The notes: generated by a model not told the origin, from the letters alone. Shown: positions 48,707-58,753, numbered from the stretch's first letter. The stretch: 64,000 nucleotides of DNA from an uncultured Bdellovibrionales bacterium (GCA_903833275.1 CAILEP010000008.1:1-64000), one strand, 5' to 3'. Program-made: numbers and translations.

Positions 48707-49069
48707 TTAGATACCAAGGTCGTTATTGCCACGAAAGCCGCCACCCGTCGTACCGACGATTGGTGCTGACCCAGCAGGAATAGTGCCTGTAGCTGCTGCT
48801 GGTGCAATTGCACCGGCTGCTGCTGCCGCTTCGGCTGCACGCTCTTCCTTCTCGACAAAGCCGATATGCGGCAAACACCACACGATCAACTGTGCACGCG
48901 ACTTAACATTCATCTTTTTGTAGATATTCGTTAAGTGAAACTTAACGGTTTTCTCTGTCACAAAAAGTTGGTTAGCCACTTCCTTGTTTGACATACCCTT
49001 AGTTACGAGTTCTGCGACTTCAGACTCGCGATTCGAAAGACCCTTTTGGATGAGTACATCTCTGAGCAT
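48707..49069 (-). CDS. LuxR-type HTH protein with Ala/Gly-rich tail
   Basis: LSNRESEVAELVTKGMSNKEVANQLFVTEKTVKFHLTNIYKKMNVKSRAQL. Confidence 0.9.
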   Translation of the reverse strand: MLRDVLIQKGLSNRESEVAELVTKGMSNKEVANQLFVTEKTVKFHLTNIYKKMNVKSRAQLIVWCLPHIGFVEKEERAAEAAAAAGAIAPAAATGTIPAGSAPIVGTTGGGFRGNNDLGI

Positions 49070-49102
49070 CCTTGCTCCCTCCCCACAAATTGTTAACTAC
49101 TT

Positions 49103-49124
49103 GCACTTCCGCCCATGGAAGTGC
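49103..49124 (-). promoter_or_regulatory. Stem-loop in the leader of the LuxR-type gene
   Basis: gcacttcc-gcccat-ggaagtgc. Confidence 0.5.
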
Positions 49125-49334
49125 TTGCCTATATAAAAGTCTGTCAGGGTTTTTAATTCTCAGCAAGTACAAAACTTAAAAAAAATGAAACTGACGCAGA
49201 TTTTTATGGCCTAAAGTACGTCAAAAAACTGACTGTAAGGCCTGAAATGTTAGGCTTAGGTGATGTTAAATAGCGAGAACCTCAAGGCGTATGGCGTGTT
49301 TTAAAACTCGGTTAATTTGCCAAATAAAATTCTG

Positions 49335-51662
49335 TTACACAGAAAACATCTGACGCAAAACTCTCTCTAAGTCGTGTGCCTTAAGCGAGCCATTCGGACC
49401 ATCGGTTGGTTTTTTTAAGGTAAAAACATCATCAATTTGTCGGCCCCAAGTGTGAACTTTCGCCGAAACGATCTCAAAACCGGCCCGATAAATAGCCTGG
49501 GCCGCGGCCAACATCGCGCCCCTTTGGTCGCGCCCCCGAAAGCTAATCGTCACCGTATTTTCATTCTCAGAAACAAGCTCGATCGTCTGAAATTTAATCG
49601 CTTCGCTACTGATTTGCGCTCTCTGCCGACTCGCCTGCGCTAATATATTTTTGAGCGAAGACACCCGGCGATCACTCTTCACTTTGAACCAATCGTAAGC
49701 GCCGTACTGCCCATAGGTTTGCACGAAAGCCTCTTGCACATTCAATCCAGCGCCGTGCAATTGGGTGGCAAAATCAACAAACAACCCGGGGCGATCAACA
49801 CGCGAATGCAACCTGACCCAAACTTCAGTGCTCTTTTTGCGTGCCGAAACGACCAGGGGCGGCAAATCATTCTTAGCTTTCAGAAGCTTTTTGTAATCCG
49901 CGAGTAAAACACTCGGCGAAAGACTTTCGACGACCTGCGGTTCTAAATGGTCGATAAACTCGCGAGCAACTGCGACGCGTTTTTTCTCGGCATAAACCAA
50001 AAATTGATTGAGGTGGTCGGCTGAAGGCGATTCGAGGGTGCGGGCCAGTTGAAAAAGCAGTTTTTGCTTCCACTCATTCCAAGCGTCAGGGTTGGTGGCC
50101 CGAATATCAATGGCGGTAAATAAAGTGAGCAGCGAAATGCGCTGGTCGCGCACTCCCCGCTTAAAAAGATCAGCCCAAGTCGCGGGGTCTTGAATATTGC
50201 GCCGAAAAGCGGCCTGCGACAAAATCAAATGGTTTTGCACCAACCAGGCGACCTGAGTAGTCAGTTTTAGCGGCAAACCAAATTTTATGAAGTCGCGCTT
50301 AACAATACGGGCACCCACAGTTGAGTGATCTCCGTCACTGCCCTTGCCAAGATCATGATAAAGCGCCGACCACAAAAGAACCTCCCAACCCTGCGAGTTT
50401 AACGCGGAGGCAATCGGCGCAAGAACCCCTAAAATCTTGGGAGTGGCCCTAACGCGTAATACTTCGCGGGTGGCCTGCAACGTGTGAGCATCAACGCTGT
50501 AACGATGATACTGATCATGTTGCACCAGCCCGGTCACGCGCTCGAGCTCTGGTATCACCCGTGCCATTAATTGCGAGCGAAAAAGCCCCTCGAGAGTTTT
50601 AAGGCCCATTTGCGGGTTAAAGTGTTTTTTTAATGTCGCGGCCAGTGACTTGTCTCGCTCGGCCGTGCGCAGAAGGGGCGCAAGGTCAGCATCTCGCACC
50701 TTTTTTTGAGCGCTCAAAGAGGCGTCGCTGGCGATCAAAGCGAAGGCGCCATCGGTCGACTTTACATTTTTCTTCTGAATGTCGCGTTCTTTTTTGGGCT
50801 TACGAACCAGTTCAGCGTACCAATCAGCGAAAAAACTCACCTCATGAAGCGAGTATTCAAGCTCACTCATGAATTTTTGCACCGACGGGTAGTTCAGAAA
50901 CTCAGCAAGATCTTTTTGCGACGGGCCGACCAAAATGTCGGCGGCGTCGTGCAAATGCAGATAATGGCGAATCATCAGAAAGAAACTTTTAAAGCTTTTA
51001 AGACGCTCAGCCTCTTTGTCTGGCAGGCGAAAAAGCTTCTGTAGCAATAAGCCCTGTTCGAGGTCACGCAAGCCGCCACTGCCATGTTTTAAGTTGGGCT
51101 CAAGATAATTGGCGATCGAATCGTAGCGTTTCTCTCGAGCCTCGCGTTCGGCAAACATCGCCGCACATAGCGATCGGATGTAGCGAACACCGCGCCCGTT
51201 AATTTTGTCTATTTGCTGCGCAATGGCCGGGCCATCCGCTGATGAGAAGGCCCGTGCCGAATACAAGGCTAAAATATCGAAGGGCTCGACATTGACCGTC
51301 CAATCACTTTGGTCAAAGGGCACGCGGTAGCGCAATTTGAGGCCTTCAGCACTGAAATCATCGACCAGTGGCTTAACGATGGCTTCGTCGCCGAGAAAAA
51401 GTAGATCGATATCAGACTTTGCACAGAGCTCGCCGCGGGCCCAAGAGCCGAGGGCCACGGGTCGCGAACGACTCCAGTTCGGGTGTTGGCTCAAGCGCGC
51501 AAGCAACCGCGTACCCAACCACTCAGAAAATTCAAACGGAGTGGTGAGTAGAAAATTTTTGCGAACCGATTCGGGGCGCAAATGGCCCGACTGAGGCTTT
51601 GAAGAAAGCTGCAATCGCGCGGCCGCTAGATCGGCATCACCCAAAAAGGTTCGACTGGCCAT
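49335..51662 (-). CDS. glnD: GlnD-like PII uridylyltransferase
   Basis: GSWARGELCAKSDIDLLFLGD, HD motif YHDLGKGSDGDHS, two ACT-like C-terminal regions. Confidence 0.9.
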   Translation of the reverse strand: MASRTFLGDADLAAARLQLSSKPQSGHLRPESVRKNFLLTTPFEFSEWLGTRLLARLSQHPNWSRSRPVALGSWARGELCAKSDIDLLFLGDEAIVKPLVDDFSAEGLKLRYRVPFDQSDWTVNVEPFDILALYSARAFSSADGPAIAQQIDKINGRGVRYIRSLCAAMFAEREAREKRYDSIANYLEPNLKHGSGGLRDLEQGLLLQKLFRLPDKEAERLKSFKSFFLMIRHYLHLHDAADILVGPSQKDLAEFLNYPSVQKFMSELEYSLHEVSFFADWYAELVRKPKKERDIQKKNVKSTDGAFALIASDASLSAQKKVRDADLAPLLRTAERDKSLAATLKKHFNPQMGLKTLEGLFRSQLMARVIPELERVTGLVQHDQYHRYSVDAHTLQATREVLRVRATPKILGVLAPIASALNSQGWEVLLWSALYHDLGKGSDGDHSTVGARIVKRDFIKFGLPLKLTTQVAWLVQNHLILSQAAFRRNIQDPATWADLFKRGVRDQRISLLTLFTAIDIRATNPDAWNEWKQKLLFQLARTLESPSADHLNQFLVYAEKKRVAVAREFIDHLEPQVVESLSPSVLLADYKKLLKAKNDLPPLVVSARKKSTEVWVRLHSRVDRPGLFVDFATQLHGAGLNVQEAFVQTYGQYGAYDWFKVKSDRRVSSLKNILAQASRQRAQISSEAIKFQTIELVSENENTVTISFRGRDQRGAMLAAAQAIYRAGFEIVSAKVHTWGRQIDDVFTLKKPTDGPNGSLKAHDLERVLRQMFSV

Positions 51663-54133
51663 TACGAAAGCTCTTGCGAACGCATCTGCTGAAAAAGTGG
51701 CAAATCAAAGTCTTGGGCCTTTTCGCCTTGCTCGCGACGTAACTCGTGCTCGCCAAGAAGTTTTTGCGCCCGCTCAATCACCGAATGTGGCAAGCCAGCA
51801 AGTCGCGCGACTTGAATGCCGTACGATCGATTGGCCGGGCCCGACTTCAAAGTATACAAGAACTGAATCTCGTGGCCCTTTTCTTCGACGCTCATATGGG
51901 CATTGTGAATTTGCTTATGCACTTCGCTGAGCGAAGTCATTTCGTGATAGTGCGTGGCAAAAAAAGTATAGGCCCGTGCTTCGCGCAAAAGATATTCTAA
52001 AATCGCCTGGGCCAAACTCATACCATCATAGGTCGATGTACCGCGGCCGACTTCATCTAAGATCACTAGGGTTTCGGCCCCTGCCCCCTTTAGCATTTCA
52101 GCCGTTTCAGTCATCTCGACCATAAAAGTTGAAAGCCCGGCCGATAATAAATCGCTGGCTCCGATACGAGTGTAGACCTTTTTGAAAATCGGCAAACGCG
52201 CACTTGAAGCTGGCACAAAAAACCCAATTTGCGCCATGAGGGCGGTCACCGCCACTTGTCGCATCAAAGTACTTTTGCCGGCCATATTCGGGCCGGTCAG
52301 CAACAAGCAGCCGCCGGGCTCGAGGCGAATTTTATTTGGCACAAACGTGCGCTTCACTTCTTGCTCGACGACGGGGTGGCGCGAGCCACTTAGCTCGAGG
52401 CCCTGGCTCGATTGGTCGTAAGCGCCCCCAAGCTCCGCTGCGGGCACAAACGTTGGGCGGCAGTAGCGCTGCTCAATCGCAAGCCAGGCTGCGCTCGTAA
52501 CCACGTCGAGTTCGCTAAATTGCTCAGCCGCCATCATCAAAAACGGGGCCTGACGCAAAACTTCAGAGCGCAGCTCTTGAAACATTTGTTCTTCGAGATT
52601 GAGCCGACGATCGCGACTTGAAAGTATTTTGGTCTCAAGCTCTTCGAGCTCTTGAGTTAAGTAGCGCTCGGCATTGGCGAGAGTTTGCTTGCGCTTATAA
52701 TGGTCAGGCACTTTTTCGCGATGAGTATTTGTGACCTCAATGTAATAACCAAACACACTGTTGTAGCGCACCTTAAGGCTCGAAATGCCGGTCGATTCTT
52801 TTTCGCGCGCTTCAAGCGCCAAAAGCAAAGTCTGACTTTCTTCTGATAGAGTGATGAGTTCGTCGAGATCAGCGCGCACCCCGCGACGAATAAACCCGCC
52901 GTTTTTGGTGTTGAGTGGAGGGTCATCGACCATCTGCTGGGTGATGCTCTCGGCAATATTTTGCACCGCCTGAGAAAGTTCGCCCGTCAAACGTGGGCAA
53001 AAATCTCGCAAGACCATACCGATTTCAAGGCTCTGTCTGAGTGCCACGAGATCGCGCACATGACAATTGTGGTAAGAGATTTTCGCCAGTCGACGTTCGA
53101 TGTCGCCCATTTGGCCCAAAGTTTGACGCAAAATCTTGAGATCACCTGGGCGCTTGACCCAAGACTCAACCTGATCGAGTCGCTCGTTGATTTCAGTTTT
53201 GTCTGTCAGCGGAAAGCGCAACCAATTCTTCAATCGGCGGGCGCCACTCGAGGTGCGAGTGCGATTAATAGCCGAAAACAAACTGCCGGCCTCTTCGCCA
53301 CGATAAGACTCAAACACTTCGAGATGCTTTAGAACATTGGACGAAATCGACATACGCGTCGACAAACTGCGGCGCTCAAATGCTCGCAAGGCCGCAAGCA
53401 TTTGCGGCCCCTGCATTGAAACTGTATAAGTCAAAAGCCGCTTGGCCGATTCGTTGGCCGTGGCAAATCGCTCGGGCCAATCGTTTTCGAAAGCATCGTT
53501 GCGCGTGAGCATCGAAATATTAAGGCTTAAAAGTGCCTCGCGAAAATCGCGATCTTGAGCGCGCGTCACCACAAGCTCGGTGGGTCTGAGCAGGGCCATG
53601 ACCGAGAACGCTTGCGCGGTGTTTTCTAAATCAAAGAAAAAGGCCTCGCCGGTGGTGGCGTCGATATAGCTGAGATGACTTTCGTCAAAAGCCGCAACAT
53701 AGTTGGCGGTTTTTTGCTCGATGCTTTCGGGGTCGTAAACCATCCCTGGGCTTAAAATTCGAGTGACCCCGCGACGCACAAGACCCTTGGCAAGCTCGGG
53801 GTCTTCAAGTTGATCGCACAGAGCCACGCGCAGACCGGCGGCCAAAAGTTTACCGATCGGGCCCGCGATTGAATGGTGAGGGACGCCACACATCGGGGTT
53901 TCTTCATCTGATTTTTTATTACGTGATGTGAGCGCGATATTGAGAATTGGCGCGGCCGTTTTGGCGTCATCATGAAACATTTCGTAAAAATCTCCCATGC
54001 GAAATAACAAAACTTTATCGAGATGTTGGTTCTTTATTTGCCAAAATTGCTGCATCAACGGCGTCATCTTTGCCGTAATGGTAACCTCTGCCAAATGCCC
54101 CCCCGGGTCAGATCTATTGCGAAGACTTATCAC
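51662..54133 (-). CDS. mutS: DNA mismatch repair protein MutS (start may be internal at TPLMQQF region)
   Basis: MTPLMQQFWQIKNQHLDKVLLFRMGDFYEMF, LTGPNMAGKSTLMRQ, DEVGRGTSTYDG. Confidence 0.97.
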   Translation of the reverse strand: MISLRNRSDPGGHLAEVTITAKMTPLMQQFWQIKNQHLDKVLLFRMGDFYEMFHDDAKTAAPILNIALTSRNKKSDEETPMCGVPHHSIAGPIGKLLAAGLRVALCDQLEDPELAKGLVRRGVTRILSPGMVYDPESIEQKTANYVAAFDESHLSYIDATTGEAFFFDLENTAQAFSVMALLRPTELVVTRAQDRDFREALLSLNISMLTRNDAFENDWPERFATANESAKRLLTYTVSMQGPQMLAALRAFERRSLSTRMSISSNVLKHLEVFESYRGEEAGSLFSAINRTRTSSGARRLKNWLRFPLTDKTEINERLDQVESWVKRPGDLKILRQTLGQMGDIERRLAKISYHNCHVRDLVALRQSLEIGMVLRDFCPRLTGELSQAVQNIAESITQQMVDDPPLNTKNGGFIRRGVRADLDELITLSEESQTLLLALEAREKESTGISSLKVRYNSVFGYYIEVTNTHREKVPDHYKRKQTLANAERYLTQELEELETKILSSRDRRLNLEEQMFQELRSEVLRQAPFLMMAAEQFSELDVVTSAAWLAIEQRYCRPTFVPAAELGGAYDQSSQGLELSGSRHPVVEQEVKRTFVPNKIRLEPGGCLLLTGPNMAGKSTLMRQVAVTALMAQIGFFVPASSARLPIFKKVYTRIGASDLLSAGLSTFMVEMTETAEMLKGAGAETLVILDEVGRGTSTYDGMSLAQAILEYLLREARAYTFFATHYHEMTSLSEVHKQIHNAHMSVEEKGHEIQFLYTLKSGPANRSYGIQVARLAGLPHSVIERAQKLLGEHELRREQGEKAQDFDLPLFQQMRSQELS

Positions 54134-54243
54134 GAAGACTTATTACGTAGTATTTTCACGTCTAATTTCACATGTGTTTTTCATATGCTCCACCCCACAG
54201 GTCATCTGTTGACGCCGGGCGCAAGGTTCGATAGTTGTGAGAC

Positions 54244-54732
54244 ATGAACAGACTTAAACTTTTCGTGATGTTTTTGCTCTTAACGGCTTCGAATTTGACC
54301 TGGGCGCGCCCCTGCGACCAACGAGCAAATTACCTTGAAGTCGACCTCAATCAATCTCAGCTCTATTTGTGCTCGAACCTTCATCTCATGAAGGCCTACA
54401 CAGTGTCTTTTGGCCGCGGTGGAACAGACAAGCACATCCAGGGCGATTCGCGCACCCCCATCGGGCGCTACCGCTTGGGTGCCCCCCGAGAATCTGAAAG
54501 ATTTTTTATTTTTATACCGATCGGCTATCCGACCGCCCAACAAAAAGCCCAAGGATACACCGGCGGCGATGTTGGCCTTCACGGCCCGATCGACTATCTC
54601 AACTGGATCGGCGATCTCAACACCTGGGTCAATTGGACTGACGGTTGCGTCGCCGTCGCCAACGAATACGAAATTTCAGAAATCGCCACTTGGGTTCGCC
54701 AAGGTCATATCGGTTGGATTGTGATTCATTAA
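54244..54732 (+). CDS. Exported L,D-transpeptidase (YkuD)
   Basis: GLHGP and TDGCVAV catalytic motifs. Confidence 0.88.
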   Translation: MNRLKLFVMFLLLTASNLTWARPCDQRANYLEVDLNQSQLYLCSNLHLMKAYTVSFGRGGTDKHIQGDSRTPIGRYRLGAPRESERFFIFIPIGYPTAQQKAQGYTGGDVGLHGPIDYLNWIGDLNTWVNWTDGCVAVANEYEISEIATWVRQGHIGWIVIH

Positions 54733-54747
54733 TCGAGGAAATCATTT

Positions 54748-55311
54748 ATGCGAATGTGGTTTTTGCTTGCCGCGCTTTTGTCCTTTCATAACCCAGCTTT
54801 CAGCTCAACAGACGATCGATCACTTTATTACATCGGGCTCGAGGTTCGCAAATCGACTCGTGATAATTCGCAATTTGATGAAGAGCTCGTGTTAAAAAAA
54901 TCGTATTCACCAAGCCAGAATCTCTTAAGTGAGATTGCGTGTGTCAAAAAAGCAGGCTCACCGGCAGAGCTGTCGCCAGTTTACATGAAGGTCGACGGCA
55001 ATCTAATCACCGATATTTCTACGGACTCAGGCTTTGCGACCGGGCCTTTAAGCGGCACAGGCCAACTCAAAGGCGATTCTTGGAATTGGGACTACCTCGA
55101 ATTTTCAATGAGGTTCGAAACGGCCAGAGGCAATGTGAGAATTGAGGATAAGAACTGGGTCGTCGGCCATCAAATCAAAGCCGAAAAACAAATTTATTGG
55201 CGCGGCACCGAAGACAGCTCAGAGACACAAATTAGTTTGATCCAAGCTTCCGTTGACGAGGTGAACGAGTCCGATTTTAACGCGAAATGGACGGCCCTCG
55301 GTTGCCCCTAA
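54748..55311 (+). CDS. Exported hypothetical protein
   Basis: Signal peptide; SD GAGGAA. Confidence 0.7.
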   Translation: MRMWFLLAALLSFHNPAFSSTDDRSLYYIGLEVRKSTRDNSQFDEELVLKKSYSPSQNLLSEIACVKKAGSPAELSPVYMKVDGNLITDISTDSGFATGPLSGTGQLKGDSWNWDYLEFSMRFETARGNVRIEDKNWVVGHQIKAEKQIYWRGTEDSSETQISLIQASVDEVNESDFNAKWTALGCP

Positions 55312-55423
55312 TCGATCACCTAAATATTCCGATTTTTCGCCAACTGAACACCAGTGTCGCTTCACCCCGCCACTGCAATTGACATCAGTGAAAGCATAGC
55401 CCAAAGACCTGTCATCTACACTC

Positions 55424-55555
55424 TCAAGCCCTCGAAATTGCGACCAGCTTCAAAACGAGCAACAAGATCTTAAGCACTATTAAAATAATTGTCAGTGCCA
55501 ACTCAAGTCTTGCGATCGCCTTGCCGAATTTAGAAACACGGGTGTGCTTCTCCAT
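55424..55555 (-). CDS. 43-aa single-TM peptide MEKHTRVSKFGKAIARLELALTIILIVLKILLLVLKLVAISRA
   Basis: Strong SD GGAGGT shortly before ATG; not in the supplied ORF track because it is shorter than 60 aa. Confidence 0.6.
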   Translation of the reverse strand: MEKHTRVSKFGKAIARLELALTIILIVLKILLLVLKLVAISRA

Positions 55556-55591
55556 TGGTTACCTCCTTCATCTACAGAAGGGGGATCCACG

Positions 55592-55618
55592 ACGAGGTTT
55601 GGCCTTTGCAAACCTCGT
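55592..55618 (-). promoter_or_regulatory. 10-bp perfect stem-loop upstream of the 43-aa ORF
   Basis: acgaggtttg-gcctttg-caaacctcgt. Confidence 0.5.
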
Positions 55619-55709
55619 TCTACTTTCATTTAAAATAAAATTGTTTTAGCGTCCGGCTACGGATTGATGCGGATGTAGTCGTTGTTAGTTCGGATAATTT
55701 CGGGGGATT

Positions 55710-56456
55710 TTATTTCTTCGAATCTAATTTTTTAGAGATATTTTCGATGATTTTATCGACGTCAGGCCCGAGCCAATACTCTTGCTTCATCGGTTCAGAG
55801 CCTGGCGGAGCGACACGCTCTTTCGCCGTCAACGGCGTGTTCTCGCTCGACGCCGGAAACCTAGGCGGCGCGACAACTTTTGTTTTTGCTGCGACCTTGG
55901 CGGGTCTACTGGCAGGCGCTTCGATCTTTGGCTCAGCGCGAATCTTTGGCTCTGCAACAATCACAGGTCGCGCGACGACTGGGGGCGGTGCCGCCGGTTT
56001 TTTTGCTCGTGGCTATTCGGCCATTTGCGCGGTTTTGATTTCATGCAAAAGCCCGCCGCCGAGGCGAACCACCAATTGCTGATTGCCAGCCTTGCGCCAA
56101 TATTCGATCAACACCGCAGTGCCCTCTTCAACCGTCGCCGTTGGCTTTTTTTCTATTCGAAGCTTCTGACCTAGCTGAAGTGTTGAGTTGATCGATAGGC
56201 CATTCCATTTAGCAATTTGCCCAGCCCACGAAGGGTCGGCGTAAAGATCTCTCGCCACCATCCAGAGCCAAGGCGCTCTTTCGTTGACGACATATATCAG
56301 GACATTGCCTTCTTGTTTAATTTCTTGTTCGACCGAGGGGCGCGGCTGCAGCGAATTTTCATTGGGGCGCGCGACGTTCTCGACTAAGTTTTCTTTCGCA
56401 ATTGATCGCGTTGGTTTTAACGGCAAATATAAAACTTGGCCTTGAACCAGGTGCTA
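55710..56456 (-). pseudogene. Degraded LysM-domain gene with in-frame TAG at 56013-56015 and N-terminal truncation ending at TAG 56454-56456
   Basis: Same frame reads HLVQGQVLYLPLKP...VVNERAPWLWMVARDLYADPSWAGQIAKWNGL...QMAE*PRAKKPAAPPPVVARPVIVAEPK...KKLDSKK. Confidence 0.65.
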
Positions 56457-56831
56457 GGTCAAAAAAATCTCAATCAGGGGGCCTCACTGCCGGTCGACCA
56501 TTGCACCGTCAACCCGCCCTATCATTCTGGTTATGCAATACCGATCGGCACCGAGGCGACGATCTATTTCAAAGTTCAGTTAGCACATGAAGATGGCACC
56601 CCTGCCGCCATGATTGTCGGCCAAGCCACTTTTCTAGACGACCCCTCAAAAGAAGTGGTCACTGTGTTTACCAATAAGAGCGGCTTGATTCGCTCAGAGG
56701 GTTTTCGTCATGGTCGCTATCGCTTAAATTTAAATGATGATGAGTACGACCCAGTTGACTTCACCATACCCGAGTCTGCCGGTTCAGATTTTGATCTTGG
56801 CCCAATTAAAATAAAAGCGAGAAAACACTAA
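56436..56831 (+). pseudogene. C-terminal fragment of a fimbrial outer-membrane usher
   Basis: NPPYHSGYAIPIGTEATIYFKVQLAHEDGTPAAMIVGQAT resembles the usher C-terminal domain; upstream part missing. Confidence 0.6.
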
Positions 56832-57775
56832 TGAGAAAAATAACGATCTTCGTTTCGAAGTTGAGTTTGAGATTTCTTTTGGCTTTTGGTTTTTGCCACG
56901 CGGCCCAGGCCGCCTGCGGGCTTTCGCTTACCGCGAGCAATCTGAATCTTAATTGGGATATGAACTGGACGACACAAGCGATCTCGGTAACAGTCGCTAA
57001 AACCAACCCGGCTGCCTGCACATTTGGGCTTGGCTTTACCAAAGGTAGCTCGGGCAGCTACACTCGCTACGCCGCTAATGGCGGCGCACAGTTAAATTAT
57101 CAACTTTATTCAGACAGCGGCAAATCGCTAATTCTTAAAGACGTGCCTGACGTTGCCTCGGCTAATGATGTCATTATGGTGACCTTGCCACCCGGCTCAA
57201 ACCCGCAGATCGTACAATATTATTTTGATATCCCCTACACTTCGGCAGTATCGCCAGTGCTCGTGACCTCAGGCACCTTTACCGATAACTTTGTCATCAA
57301 CGCCTATGAGGGCGCTGTCGCCACAGCATTCACGGCACCGCCCGACGTAAGTGCTCCAGTTTCAGTAAGCATTACAACCGCGACTATTATTGCGCTCTCT
57401 CTCGTCGACTCAGGCGGCGTCTTTCAAGATCTCGCCACGACGAAAACCATTAATTTCGGCAATATCTCGACGGGCCAAGTCTCTCGATTTGATTTGAGGC
57501 TTCGAACCAACTCGGGCTTTAGCATCACAACCACCTCGACCAACAACGGCCGAATGAAACATCTCACTGCCAATTCGTATGTGCCCTACCAACTCTACGT
57601 TAACAACGTACTTGCCGACCCGACCGGGGTCGCACCCGTTCTAACCGGCTCGGGCACCACGGCCATGAACGGTTTGGGTTACCCGGTTAAAGTTGTGATT
57701 GGCAATTTATCAACTCTTGCTATTGCCGGCAGCTATCAAGACACCGTCACGATTACGGCCACGACAACGCAGTAA
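56831..57775 (+). CDS. Spore coat protein U (SCPU)/Csu-like pilus or adhesin protein, two domains
   Basis: Signal peptide, LNWDMNWTTQAISVTV N-domain and FGNISTGQ...DTVTITATTTQ C-domain. Confidence 0.75.
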   Translation: MRKITIFVSKLSLRFLLAFGFCHAAQAACGLSLTASNLNLNWDMNWTTQAISVTVAKTNPAACTFGLGFTKGSSGSYTRYAANGGAQLNYQLYSDSGKSLILKDVPDVASANDVIMVTLPPGSNPQIVQYYFDIPYTSAVSPVLVTSGTFTDNFVINAYEGAVATAFTAPPDVSAPVSVSITTATIIALSLVDSGGVFQDLATTKTINFGNISTGQVSRFDLRLRTNSGFSITTTSTNNGRMKHLTANSYVPYQLYVNNVLADPTGVAPVLTGSGTTAMNGLGYPVKVVIGNLSTLAIAGSYQDTVTITATTTQ

Positions 57776-57777
57776 TC

Positions 57778-58446
57778 TTAGAGCCCGGCCTGATCGATAA
57801 AATCATCCGTCGGCATCGCGACATCCGACGGCACCGAGCCATACTCATTCATCGGGCCAAGCGAAAAAGGCTCATCGTTGATTTTAAAATAGGTAAGGCT
57901 TCGCACCCATTTGATATTTTTTTTGGGGTTTACCGAGCTTGCCTCGATCTGAACAACATTCAAATAAATAACGCCATTCGTGGGGCGCAAATCGCGCCGC
58001 GTGGCCATCGTCAACGTTGAGCCTTTCACAGCAAGCGTCTGGCGGTCTCGATAAGCATTGGTATGGTCAAAGGTTGCATTCGAATAGCCCTCTTTTAAAA
58101 ACGCAACATCCGCTGTCGGGATCTTAAAGCCATACCAAACGGCGCTGCCAGCCTGACCAATTTGCAAAAGAATAGCACTTCGGTTTTCAAGCGTGTCAAA
58201 ACGTCGAACCATATCTGCCGTTAAAAAAGGCGAACGAATTTTTACTCCACTTGAACTGCTTAAAAGCAAAGTGTTGCGGGTGATGACCGAGCCGAGCATT
58301 TGGCCGCCACCATTTTGGCTCACTTGCTGACTCAATAGCGGCCCGCACTTAATATCGCCAGCCGAAGCCGGTATGACGATAACGCCTGCGGTAAATAGTG
58401 TTGTAAGTGCCGTAAGCGCCGCTAGTAACTTTGAAACGTTTTTCAC
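57778..58446 (-). CDS. Exported hypothetical protein
   Basis: Signal peptide; SD AGGAGA; downstream of structured element copy 2. Confidence 0.7.
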   Translation of the reverse strand: MKNVSKLLAALTALTTLFTAGVIVIPASAGDIKCGPLLSQQVSQNGGGQMLGSVITRNTLLLSSSSGVKIRSPFLTADMVRRFDTLENRSAILLQIGQAGSAVWYGFKIPTADVAFLKEGYSNATFDHTNAYRDRQTLAVKGSTLTMATRRDLRPTNGVIYLNVVQIEASSVNPKKNIKWVRSLTYFKINDEPFSLGPMNEYGSVPSDVAMPTDDFIDQAGL

Positions 58447-58547
58447 AATTTCTCCTGCTAAAATGGGGCCCAGATTAACATTTTTTGAGCTGAAAATCAG
58501 CCGACACGAAGGGCTCGTGAGGCAATTACAGGATTGTCTAAAGTTTA

Positions 58548-58667
58548 GTCAGCGTAAGCTGATCTTTCTTTTTTTGTGGAGAATTAACAAGACCGGGTCT
58601 CGGCCCCTGTGGCTGGTTTCAGCAACTGTCCCGCTACTGGGGGCCGCCGTCTGTAGACTGAAACTGT
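58548..58667 (-). ncRNA. Candidate structured RNA / cis-regulatory element, copy 2
   Basis: Homologous to 191-309 +; stem CGGCCCC/GGGGCCG, hairpin CAGUAGC-GGGACA-GUUGCUG. Confidence 0.6.
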
Positions 58668-58753
58668 TTCGATCCACAGATACTCCACTAAAAATAAAAA
58701 GAGCCCAGCGTGAGGCCCAAATCGTCAGATGCCTAACAGGCCACAGTGATTGA

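Noticed and set aside
48780-48860. Ala/Gly-rich tail of the LuxR-type protein as a frameshifted fusion
   Set aside because: Single continuous frame with no sign of a broken domain; likely a disordered tail.
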